NCBI RefSeq assembly: GCF_000695795.1
Contig: NZ_JNCA01000021.1
Span: 62,001 to 126,000, forward strand
Source: Flavobacterium seoulense
Lineage (GTDB): Bacteria > Bacteroidota > Bacteroidia > Flavobacteriales > Flavobacteriaceae
Reading direction: 5' to 3'
DNA: 64,000 bases
The notes beneath the pieces are model-generated. The model made no database searches. It was not told the DNA's origin and saw nothing but the letters and a program-made list of their open reading frames with translations. Numbering within the stretch: position 1 is the stretch's first letter; the number at the start of each line of letters is the position of its first letter. The translations under genes and the position numbers were made by a program. Shown piece after piece: positions 15,887-23,160 of this stretch.

Positions 15887-16756
15887 ATGGAGAATACTAC
15901 AACATACTCATTAGCAGCAATCGATAGTCCGAACATTACAGGAATTCAATCTCTTACTCATGAAGAGTTTAAAATTTTTTTTGAGCAGATTGGAGTTTTA
16001 GATAATTTTAGAGCAGATGAGGCCTTATTCAGAATAATTGAACTCAATCATGAAGATTTAAAAAATAGAGAGAATTTTTATTTGCAACAATACCAATTAG
16101 ATCCACAAATTGATTCAAACGAATTTTCAATGCAATTCCTTGATTTAAATAGATTGATTTTAAATTTGTTATCCTCAATCCGTACTTATCTAGATCATAC
16201 AGAAACAAGACTAAAAAAAACTTATGGAGAGCAATCATCCGAATTTCAATTTTTTAAAAAAGCTACATCAGAAGCTTTCGATAATAATTTTGAATACAGA
16301 TTTTTAGTCAAATTAAGAAATTACTCTCAACATTGCGGATTACCGACGGGTTCCATTAGTTTAACTGATGATCAAAATGGACAAAGTTTAAGTTTAATGC
16401 TAGTAAGAGATAAACTAATTGAAAATTATGATGCTTGGGGAGCTTTAGTCAAACCAGATTTACAAAAACAAGACGAACAATTTGATGTATTTCCTGTACT
16501 TGATAAGAAAATAAATCTTCTCAAAAAAATCAATTCAGATCTTAGTGAGATTTTACTGGAAAAGATTTCTGAAGAAGGAAAAAATTTACTAAGCCTCATT
16601 CTCTTAGTTCAAACAAAGACGAATGGAATAGGGATTCCATGCCTTTTAGAAGTATCTGGAACCGAACAGAAAGCATCTATGAAACTTCGTTGGTTTCCTT
16701 TTGATATAATTTCTAGAATAACAGGAGCAAATTTACAAGTTATCAATAAAAAGTAA
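15887..16756 (+). CDS. Hypothetical protein, possible gene cassette
   Basis: I do not recognise this 289-residue protein. It lacks a signal peptide or membrane helix and appears alpha-helical and soluble. It has a leucine-rich helix around residues 80-95 (FLDLNRLILNLLSSIRTYLD) and a charged region LIENYDAWGALVKPDLQKQ near 185. Its ATG is only 20 bases beyond a weak attC-like site, and its stop is 10 bases before a stronger one, the compact layout of integron cassettes. The DNA looks more A+T-rich than neighbouring core genes. A defence or toxin role is conceivable only from context and is not claimed. Confidence 0.65.
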   Translation: MENTTTYSLAAIDSPNITGIQSLTHEEFKIFFEQIGVLDNFRADEALFRIIELNHEDLKNRENFYLQQYQLDPQIDSNEFSMQFLDLNRLILNLLSSIRTYLDHTETRLKKTYGEQSSEFQFFKKATSEAFDNNFEYRFLVKLRNYSQHCGLPTGSISLTDDQNGQSLSLMLVRDKLIENYDAWGALVKPDLQKQDEQFDVFPVLDKKINLLKKINSDLSEILLEKISEEGKNLLSLILLVQTKTNGIGIPCLLEVSGTEQKASMKLRWFPFDIISRITGANLQVINKK

Positions 16757-16765
16757 AACTGCTGG

Positions 16766-16893
16766 TAACAGCGGTTTTGCGCACTTGCTGGTTTTGTACT
16801 AGAATTTCGTTTCTTTTTTCATAACTTCGTTTCGTCCAGCCGAGAGTACGCAGTTCCAGATTTCCGCAACTGTCGCAAAGCCACAGGACGTTA
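16766..16893. repeat. attC-like imperfect palindrome
   Basis: The outer TAAC (16766-16769) pairs with GTTA (16890-16893). Just inside, GCGGTTTTGCG (16771-16781) pairs with CGCAAAGCCAC (16874-16884) with one mismatch and one wobble, leaving a few unpaired bases on one side as in R/L boxes. The centre is variable, with GCTGG/CCAGC able to pair. The 128-base length is within the attC range. No integrase lies in the window. Confidence 0.5.
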
Positions 16894-16916
16894 GCTATAA
16901 TCTAAAAATAAAACCT

Positions 16917-17714
16917 GTGAGAATCCTAAGTAAATTAGAACAAGAAATTTGCAAAAGAATTTTAAAAAATAGTGGATCAAATAATTTCATTGCCAATATA
17001 ATTGATAATGATTTAAAAGGTGTTTGTATTGAAGTTAAAAGAAATCCTAAAAAAGCAGGATTAATATTTACAATTAATTCGGATCTACCAACTAGTGAAG
17101 AGAAAAAGTATATTATTGATAAAACTGAAGAACTTTCAGTTTTCATCTTACAAGTTGTTAATTTACTAAAAATGCTTGAAAAAGATGGATATATTCTTTT
17201 ACTGGAAAGAGGTTCGAATAGTAAAGAAGATAATAAATTTGGAAGATGTGTTATTAATTTACCATCTGTAGAATATAGTTTTAAAGATGATAATATTATA
17301 TCATTATTATGTGAATACACAAATAAAGAAATTTACTCAACTGACGAATTTAAAAGATTTTGCGAAAACGGTTTTGTTCCAAGAGATGAGCAAAGATTCA
17401 AGAAACAAATAAAAATTACACAAACTGCATTATTTGTAGCAATTTCAGCATTATTATTCAATGTAGGTTACAACTTATTTAAAACTACACCAGATAGCAT
17501 AAAAATAAATCAAGACCAACACCAAAATCTATCAATGGGTTTTTATGAAATTAAAAACAGATTAGATTCAATTATAAAAAATAGTAATATAGAAACAAAT
17601 ACCAAGGTATTAGAAACTATGAGTTCGAAACTTGACTCTATAAATACTCAATTGAAAAAAATAAATACCCCGCTACCGCACGAATCCTTTCGTGTGGTAC
17701 ATAGAAAACGATAA
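16917..17714 (+). CDS. Hypothetical membrane-anchored protein, possible gene cassette
   Basis: This 265-residue protein is not recognised. Residues 1-160 form a charged soluble domain, followed by one hydrophobic segment at about 166-184 (TALFVAISALLFNVGYNL). The rest is a coiled-coil-prone stretch with NSNIETNTKVLETMSSKLDS. The topology suggests a cytoplasmic domain tethered to the inner membrane. The start is GTG at 16917, because no ATG is available and the frame runs open into the attC-like site. The last residues (PLPHESFRVVHRKR) are encoded by a hairpin (17674-17699), as if a palindrome had replaced the original end. A degenerate copy of the attC-like right end lies at 17757-17790. Confidence 0.6.
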   Translation: MRILSKLEQEICKRILKNSGSNNFIANIIDNDLKGVCIEVKRNPKKAGLIFTINSDLPTSEEKKYIIDKTEELSVFILQVVNLLKMLEKDGYILLLERGSNSKEDNKFGRCVINLPSVEYSFKDDNIISLLCEYTNKEIYSTDEFKRFCENGFVPRDEQRFKKQIKITQTALFVAISALLFNVGYNLFKTTPDSIKINQDQHQNLSMGFYEIKNRLDSIIKNSNIETNTKVLETMSSKLDSINTQLKKINTPLPHESFRVVHRKR

Positions 17715-17750
17715 ACAAAAAACTCCGCGTTCGCGGAGTTTTTTGTTTAT
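17711..17750 (+). terminator. Perfect 19-bp inverted-repeat terminator
   Basis: ATAAAC plus AAAAAACTCCGCG (17711-17729) is an exact inverted repeat of 17732-17750, with a 2-base TT loop and a T6 run on the plus strand. It overlaps the last bases of the stop region of the upstream gene. Confidence 0.9.
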
Positions 17751-17893
17751 ACACTGATAAAGCCCATAAACACTTAGCTAATCTAAAGTTTACAAAAAAC
17801 TTAATTTTTTTGAAAGATTTTTTTGACTATTAAATAAAATGTAGTATATTTCGGTAGTTTAAATAACTTACCCAAACCTTTAAAACCTACATT

Positions 17894-18640
17894 ATGGCAA
17901 GTACATCTGAACAAGGACACAACCGCAATGCGGCTAACTTTGACAAACTCATTACCCACTGCGTATCTTATGGTACCGCTTACAACCCAAGCAAAGCAGC
18001 GATAAAAGTTGCAGCTATCCAGGCACAGGCAACAGCAGCCAGGAACAGTCTTACTGCTGTAAACACCCTCACTCCTGCTTATAAAAATGCAGTAGCAGCA
18101 AGAACCGCCGCCTTTAAACCGCTGGACAAATTGATTACTAAAGTGAGTAATGCCCTAAAAGCATCTGATACCACACCCGAAGTAAACGACGCTGCCAAAA
18201 CTATAATCCGTAAACTGCAAGGTCGCCGTGCTACCCCTAAAAAAACCGATGAAGAAAAGAAAACTGCCGCCGATGCAGGAGAAGAAATCGTCGAAATATC
18301 AACCTCTCAGTTAAGCTATGACAACCGCTTAGACAACTTTGATAAATTGATAAAAATGCTGGCAGCCATTCCGCAATACGCCCCTAACGAAGCCGATTTA
18401 AAAATTACTGCCCTAACCGCAATCTACAACGATTTAAAAACTAAAAACACTGCCGTAATATCTGCCGAAATTCCGCTAAACAATGCCCGAATTACCCGAA
18501 ACACGCTGTTGTATAAAGACGGCACAGGAGTGGTTGACACAGCTGCTACGATTAAAACCTATATCAAATCGGTATATAGTCCATCAAGTCCGCAATCTAA
18601 GGCGATAAGCAAGTTGGAATTTGTAAAATATTCGAATTAA
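17894..18640 (+). CDS. Hypothetical alanine/threonine-rich helical protein
   Basis: A 248-residue protein I cannot assign. It is rich in Ala, Lys and Thr, with no signal peptide, and is predicted helical. Two similar halves can be seen: NFDKLITHCVSYGTAYNPS near residue 15 and NFDKLIKMLAAIPQYAPNE near 150, suggesting an internal duplication of a helical-hairpin unit. The halves are joined by a lysine-rich linker (RRATPKKTDEEKK). The TAA stop at 18638-18640 is followed, in the same frame, by 76 open codons of heptad repeat (18641-18868). The visible stop may therefore shorten a longer ancestral protein or may sometimes be read through. Confidence 0.7.
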   Translation: MASTSEQGHNRNAANFDKLITHCVSYGTAYNPSKAAIKVAAIQAQATAARNSLTAVNTLTPAYKNAVAARTAAFKPLDKLITKVSNALKASDTTPEVNDAAKTIIRKLQGRRATPKKTDEEKKTAADAGEEIVEISTSQLSYDNRLDNFDKLIKMLAAIPQYAPNEADLKITALTAIYNDLKTKNTAVISAEIPLNNARITRNTLLYKDGTGVVDTAATIKTYIKSVYSPSSPQSKAISKLEFVKYSN

Positions 18641-18871
18641 ACTACAAAGACCACCAAAGAAGTTACAAAAGCTATTGAGCATTGTATAAATACCTTTGAG
18701 GAAATTGCAAAAGTCTTTGAGGAAGTTGCAAAAACCTTTGAGGAAGTTACAAAAGTGCTTGAGGAATATAAAACTACCTTTGAGGAAATTGCAGAAGCCT
18801 TTGAGGAAGTTGCAAAAGTGCTTGAGGAATACAAAACTACCGTTGAGGAAACTGCAACAAGTATTGAGTAA
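18641..18871 (+). repeat. 21-bp tandem repeat encoding heptads, in frame after a stop codon
   Basis: From about 18692, units of 21 bases beginning TTTGAGGAA repeat about eight times, with a 63-base higher-order pattern (the FEEVxKV-LEEYKTT pair occurs twice). In the frame of the preceding gene they read FEEIAKV, FEEVAKT, FEEVTKV, LEEYKTT and so on to a TAA at 18869, which would be an amphipathic helix. This frame has no ATG. Another forward frame gives LRKLQKS-type cationic heptads. Confidence 0.85.
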
Positions 18872-18910
18872 ATTACAAAAGCTTCTTACAAGATAAGAAA
18901 ACTATTGATA

Positions 18911-18944
18911 AAAGTTGTTATAGCAATAAGGCTGTAACAACTTT
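18911..18944 (+). terminator. Hairpin terminator
   Basis: AAAGTTGTTA (18911-18920) pairs perfectly with TAACAACTTT (18935-18944), followed by CTTTTG. It lies after the heptad repeat, suggesting that the repeat is part of the same transcript as 17894-18640. Confidence 0.65.
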
Positions 18945-19132
18945 CTTTTGATTAAAAAGCGAAAGTTGCTCTGCTTATAAAAAGTAATACTCGAAAAGAA
19001 AAAAATGAAATAAGATTTACAAAATGCTGTTATCTGCTTCAAAAAAACAATAGTTTGACAAAACAAAAACGAATAAAAACTAAAAAAATATTTCTTACTT
19101 TTAAACTTCTTATATCTAAATTCTTTTGAACG

Positions 19133-20029
19133 ATGATTCTTCCTGCTACAACTGCAAAAATGAATAAAAGTACTCCGGTTATACTGCGTAAACTGGAAAG
19201 TAGCAAAGGGTTTATCGTGAAAGCATGGGATGAATTTTCAGATGATTTTAAAGACGCTCTTTATCCTCATCGACATGATCATTATACCGGTATGCTGATT
19301 GAAAACGGAGAAGTCGAAGTCCTTTTAGATTTTGAACCTTTCCGAATGCCTGCAAAAACTCTTTTTATTTCGCCACCGTGGCAAATTCATCAGGTTCACA
19401 AAGCATCACAAGCCAGCGGATGGTATTTTTCTTTTGAAAATGATCTTTTCGAAGAATCTGTCAGAGCAACTCTTGATAAATTCTTGGAAGAAATTATCTC
19501 TATAGAACTCACAAACACAGAATACAATTGGTTTAAATCAGTATTGCTGTCTATTACAGCTTTAGATGAATTGAATGAGATACCATACAAAGAGGTTTCT
19601 CATCCGTTGCTTTCTGCATTTGTTGCACAGGCAGGTCTTACCTATCAAAGCAAACCACAAATCAATACGGTCAACTTCGCATCCCGCCCTGTTATTATTA
19701 CAAAGAAATTTATAAATCTTGTACGCCATAATTTTCATCGGCTGAAAAAACCTGCAGATTATGCTGAAAAATTACATATAAGCGTTAGTTATTTAAACGA
19801 TACTGTAAAAAAAATAACTGGTTTATCAGCATCTTTAATTATTCAAAAAGAAATTTTGAGAGAAGCACAACGAATACTTTACTATACCGATACCAGCATA
19901 AAAGAAATATCGGATTTATTGGGTTACGAAGATGAAAAGTACTTTATGCGTCTTTTTAGAAAAAAAACCGGATTTTCTCCTACTGAATATCGAAAACACA
20001 ATTCACCTCCAGACGATTACCTTTTTTAA
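19133..20029 (+). CDS. AraC-family transcriptional regulator
   Basis: A 298-residue regulator with an N-terminal cupin-like sensing domain (HRHDHYTGMLIENGEVEVLL, residues about 44-63) and a C-terminal double helix-turn-helix (residues about 195-295). The second helix-turn-helix carries the family signature IKEISDLLGYEDEKYFMRLF followed by GFSPTEYRK. Such proteins usually activate a neighbouring gene in response to a small molecule. The likely target is the NAD(P)-binding protein gene 120 bases downstream, although no inverted or direct binding repeats could be identified there. The ATG at 19133 is used; MNKSTPV at 19160 is an alternative start. Confidence 0.88.
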   Translation: MILPATTAKMNKSTPVILRKLESSKGFIVKAWDEFSDDFKDALYPHRHDHYTGMLIENGEVEVLLDFEPFRMPAKTLFISPPWQIHQVHKASQASGWYFSFENDLFEESVRATLDKFLEEIISIELTNTEYNWFKSVLLSITALDELNEIPYKEVSHPLLSAFVAQAGLTYQSKPQINTVNFASRPVIITKKFINLVRHNFHRLKKPADYAEKLHISVSYLNDTVKKITGLSASLIIQKEILREAQRILYYTDTSIKEISDLLGYEDEKYFMRLFRKKTGFSPTEYRKHNSPPDDYLF

Positions 20030-20152
20030 AGATCTTTTTTTAGTAAAAGTGTTTTGTCCACCTTACACTGGGTTTTGTATATCTTTAGCTATTATCAAAA
20101 TACAGAACTTTGCACATATAGTAAACTTTTTATTAACACAAAGACTTAAGAC

Positions 20153-20893
20153 ATGAAAATACTAGTAGTTGGAGGAACAGGTTTAATTGGGGCGAATGTT
20201 TCAAAAAAATTAAAAAATGAAGGGCATGAAGTTGTTATAGGCTCATCTAAAAATGGTGTTAATATTATAACGGGAGAAGGACTTTCTGAAGCTTTAAAAG
20301 ACACTGAAATTGTAATTGATCTTTCAAATTCTTCATCACCGGAAGAAGAAAATGCAATCAGCTTTTTTAAAACAGCCGGACAAAACCTCGCTGAAGCAGA
20401 AAAACAGGCAGGAGTTAAACATCATATCATTTTATCTATTGTAGGTATTGACAGAGTCCTGAATATAGGATACATGCGTGCTAAGAAAATTCAGGAAGAT
20501 ACTATCAAAAATTCTGGTATTCCTTATACAATCATTCGCGCTACCCAATTTTACGAACACACAGATACAATTATAGCAGTACAGGCTACAGAAGATAACG
20601 TGCATGTTTCTTCAATGGATTATCAGCCCATAGCCGCTGAAGATGTTGCTCAGTTGATTGTAAAATTTGCTTTAGAATCAGCTAAAAATACTATTATTGA
20701 AATCGCAGGTCCTGAGCTTACACCAATGAATGAGTTAGTTTCGCGATATATAAAACTCACAGGACAGCACAAAACTGTAATTTCTGATAATGATAACAAA
20801 TATATGTTTTATGATTTTCCTAAAAACGGTTTAGTCCCAGAAGGAGCACATACAAAAGGTAAAATTCATTTCAATGATTGGATACAAAGTTAA
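20153..20893 (+). CDS. NmrA-like NAD(P)-binding (SDR-family) protein
   Basis: A 246-residue atypical SDR. It opens with the dinucleotide-binding MKILVVGGTGLIGANV, and VVIGSSKNG at the end of strand 2 is compatible with NADP. The middle IILSIVGIDRVLNIGYMRAKKIQE carries the YxxxK-like Tyr-Met-Arg-Ala-Lys arrangement. The second half (PYTIIRATQFYE) is typical of NmrA/TMR-like NAD(P)-binding proteins that act as redox sensors or reductases. Substrate and role are unknown. It follows an AraC regulator on the same strand and ends before a terminator shared with the convergent exporter gene. Confidence 0.8.
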   Translation: MKILVVGGTGLIGANVSKKLKNEGHEVVIGSSKNGVNIITGEGLSEALKDTEIVIDLSNSSSPEEENAISFFKTAGQNLAEAEKQAGVKHHIILSIVGIDRVLNIGYMRAKKIQEDTIKNSGIPYTIIRATQFYEHTDTIIAVQATEDNVHVSSMDYQPIAAEDVAQLIVKFALESAKNTIIEIAGPELTPMNELVSRYIKLTGQHKTVISDNDNKYMFYDFPKNGLVPEGAHTKGKIHFNDWIQS

Positions 20894-20972
20894 AGAACAG
20901 GCAAAGATTAGATTGTTATTCTAACAAAACCGTGACACCATATAAAAACAACATCAATCAGAAAATAGTAGT

Positions 20973-21007
20973 AAAAAAAAACCTCCACAATTGCGGAGTT
21001 TTTTTTT
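20973..21007. terminator. Bidirectional hairpin terminator
   Basis: An A8 run with ACCTCCACAA (20981-20990) pairs with TTGCGGAGTT and a T-run (20991-21007), with one mismatch. It separates the convergent NmrA-like and MFS genes. Confidence 0.75.
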
Positions 21008-21040
21008 AATGCACCATTGCCATAGCATCATCACTGGTAT

Positions 21041-22234
21041 TTACAATCGTGGTTTTGTTTTTCGTTTACCCAATAACAAAATAAGGAGTGCCAGAATGGT
21101 AGTCGAAGTCATAATAACCACCATAGGAGTTATCGAATCTTTTACAAAAAGACTGACTCCAAAAGAAGCCAAAGCACCAATTCCTAACTGCGTAGCGCCC
21201 ATTAATGCCGATGCACTTCCGGTATTTTTAGAAAAAGGAGCTAGAGACAATCCAGCAGTATTAGGATTGGAGATTCCTAAACAAGCCAGAAACAAAAACA
21301 GCATTCCAATGGTTTCATATAATCCTAAAAGATCATTAACAGCCAAAATCAGGAAAACAAAACTGATAATGGATTGCGAAATCAAAGCTGTAAAAATCAT
21401 TTGTTCACTCGAAAAACGCTTCAGTAAAACCGAATTCAATTGGCTCGAACCTATAAAACTCACCGACATCAATGCAAAAATCCATCCGTAGATTTCGGCA
21501 TCAACCTTTAAAATATCCATAAAAATTAATGGCGATGCAGCCACATAAGTAAACAAACCAGAGAAGGCAATGGCTCCCGTAAAAGTATAGGTATAAAATT
21601 GCGGAACTTTTAGAATCGAAATAAAATTAGTGATAATGGGTTTTGGCTTTAACGAAATCGAAGCATCAGGTTTGTGCGTATTGGGCAAACCTAATTGTGT
21701 AGCCAAAAGTACAAAAGCGCCCATAGCAGCCAGAATCAGGAACACCGTGTGCCAGCCAAAATAAGTTGTTACATAGCCTCCGGCTGTAGGTGCTAACATT
21801 GGCGAAAGCCCTACTACCAGCATTAATTTAGATAAAACATTAGGCGTTTCTTTGGCAGGAAATAAATCCCTAACCATCGCCAGCGAAGCTACTGTCGCAG
21901 CGCAACTTCCCACGGCCTGTACAAATCTAAAACCTATAAAAGCATCAATATCTGTAACAAAAGCGCAGGCTAATGAAGCTAAAATATATACCAGTAAACC
22001 AATAAACAATGGTTTTTTTCGTCCAAAACGATCTAATAAAGGACCATACAACAATTGTCCTGCTGAAATCCCGATAAAATAACTCGATAAACTCATCGAA
22101 ACCTTGGCTACTGTTGTATTCAAATCGGCTGCAATTCCTGAAAAACCAGGCAAATACATATCGATTGAAAAAGGTCCTAATGCTGTCATGGAACCTAAAA
22201 TTAAAATGAGTTGAAGATGTTTAGCCTTAGTCAT
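21041..22234 (-). CDS. Bcr/CflA-family MFS drug exporter
   Basis: A 397-residue inner-membrane protein with twelve hydrophobic helices. The family loop between helices 2 and 3, GPLLDRFGRKKPLFIGLLVY, is clear, and the N terminus LGSMTALGPFSIDMYLPGF matches the motif of Bcr/CflA-type multidrug resistance transporters, including the membrane-embedded acidic residue in SIDMYLP. They export drugs such as bicyclomycin or chloramphenicol, and some export cysteine or other metabolites, using the proton gradient. The gene stands alone. Its -7 element TACTTTTG lies at 22271-22278. Confidence 0.9.
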   Translation of the reverse strand: MTKAKHLQLILILGSMTALGPFSIDMYLPGFSGIAADLNTTVAKVSMSLSSYFIGISAGQLLYGPLLDRFGRKKPLFIGLLVYILASLACAFVTDIDAFIGFRFVQAVGSCAATVASLAMVRDLFPAKETPNVLSKLMLVVGLSPMLAPTAGGYVTTYFGWHTVFLILAAMGAFVLLATQLGLPNTHKPDASISLKPKPIITNFISILKVPQFYTYTFTGAIAFSGLFTYVAASPLIFMDILKVDAEIYGWIFALMSVSFIGSSQLNSVLLKRFSSEQMIFTALISQSIISFVFLILAVNDLLGLYETIGMLFLFLACLGISNPNTAGLSLAPFSKNTGSASALMGATQLGIGALASFGVSLFVKDSITPMVVIMTSTTILALLILLLGKRKTKPRL

Positions 22235-22270
22235 AAATATAGAAAATCGTGTAGGTGATTATTTTTTGTG

Positions 22271-22278
22271 CAAAAGTA
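22271..22278 (-). promoter_or_regulatory. -7 element of the Bcr/CflA exporter gene
   Basis: CAAAAGTA on the plus strand is TACTTTTG on the reverse strand, an exact TAnnTTTG match 37 bases upstream of the ATG. No convincing -33 TTG lies at 17-23 bases. Confidence 0.45.
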
Positions 22279-22467
22279 AGCCATAAAAAAATGTTATCAG
22301 GGATTGACGATTTCAAAATCCATTATTTAACATTCTGTTATCGTTTTTAAAATCATACCGATTGTATATTCAATATAGTCCAATTGCATTGTACTATTTT
22401 CATATTACATCTGCATTATACCAGGATAAATTGGTTTAATATATAAATTGTTTGGTATCACTTCATA

Positions 22468-22506
22468 AAAAACGGCGCAAACTCTATAGAGACTTGCGCC
22501 GTTTTT
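22468..22506 (-). terminator. Strong hairpin terminator
   Basis: AAAAACGGCGCAA (22468-22480) pairs with TTGCGCCGTTTTT (22494-22506), with the palindromic CTCTATAGAG inside the loop. It follows the small gene at 22544-22825 on the reverse strand. Confidence 0.9.
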
Positions 22507-22543
22507 CATTTCAGAATCTCTGAAAATTAAGTGTAATTCTTTT

Positions 22544-22825
22544 CTAAAATAGTTTATATATCCTGTTAATAGGAATCATAACTCCTTGTTTTAAAATAAC
22601 ATTTTTGTCGGTAACTGCCCAGACTGTCGTATTTACTATCTTTTTAGACTCGTTGTCTTCAAAGAAAATTTTAATTTTTGAATGCTCTAAATTACCCAAT
22701 GATAAAGCACGATTTATTTCGCCAATTCTCGTTTTCATTTCTTTATCATCGTCCAACACATCTGTTGTTGGAAACTTAAGAGATCCGATCTCTTCTTTTT
22801 CAATGATTGTGAATTCTTCTGTCAT
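22544..22825 (-). CDS. Small conserved hypothetical protein
   Basis: A 93-residue soluble protein without signal peptide. Its second half, LGNLEHSKIKIFFEDNESKK followed by VNTTVWAVTDKNVILKQG and IPINRIYKLF, has the look of a small beta-barrel similar to proteins widespread in Bacteroidota. The function is unknown. It is a single gene followed by a strong terminator, and its compact, well-coded sequence supports it as real despite its size. Confidence 0.7.
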   Translation of the reverse strand: MTEEFTIIEKEEIGSLKFPTTDVLDDDKEMKTRIGEINRALSLGNLEHSKIKIFFEDNESKKIVNTTVWAVTDKNVILKQGVMIPINRIYKLF

Positions 22826-23160
22826 AACTGTAAATTTTAATTATTACTAAACCTGATTATTGTAGTAAAACAAAAGGCTAAGCCTGATGATTGGGCTACT
22901 GAAATAATCTTAATCTAAAAATAAAACCTATCTTTTTTATAAATGCCAATTTTATATTAATTTTTTAAAATTCTGTAAAAAAAATTCCATTTCCATTTTT
23001 CCGGAAAATAATTAAACAAAAAATACATTTCAAAAAAGCACAAATCAACAGACTTTAGAATCGTGTATTTTTTGGATTTTAATTAACAATTGCACGGCTT
23101 TTAAAATCAACATTTTTAAGTACTTTTGTCGCACTTTTACAAAACACAATCCCTTATAAA
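22826..23160. other. Intergenic region between divergent genes
   Basis: About 335 A+T-rich bases between the small reverse-strand gene and ccsBA. The only element I can support is the ccsBA -7 box at 23121-23128. An AAGGCTAAGCCT-like palindrome (around 22871-22882) might be an operator for the small gene. No ORF or RNA gene was seen. Confidence 0.5.
23121..23128 (+). promoter_or_regulatory. -7 element of ccsBA
   Basis: TACTTTTG matches TAnnTTTG exactly and is followed by TCGCAC. It lies 32 bases upstream of the ATG. The -33 region lacks a TTG. Confidence 0.45.

Larger units (their letters stand above)
22235..22543. other. Intergenic region upstream of the MFS gene
   Basis: This 309-base stretch holds the -7 element of the exporter gene (22271-22278, reverse strand TACTTTTG) and the terminator at 22468-22506. 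The remaining A+T-rich sequence shows no ORF or RNA gene that I recognise. Confidence 0.6.

Noticed and set aside
18637..18896. Two further open frames over the 21-bp repeats (a Ser-rich one on the reverse strand and a Lys/Arg-rich one forward).
   Set aside because: They arise because a 21-base satellite stays open in several frames. Neither has an ATG start with a supporting leader; the frame continuous with the upstream gene is more plausible.
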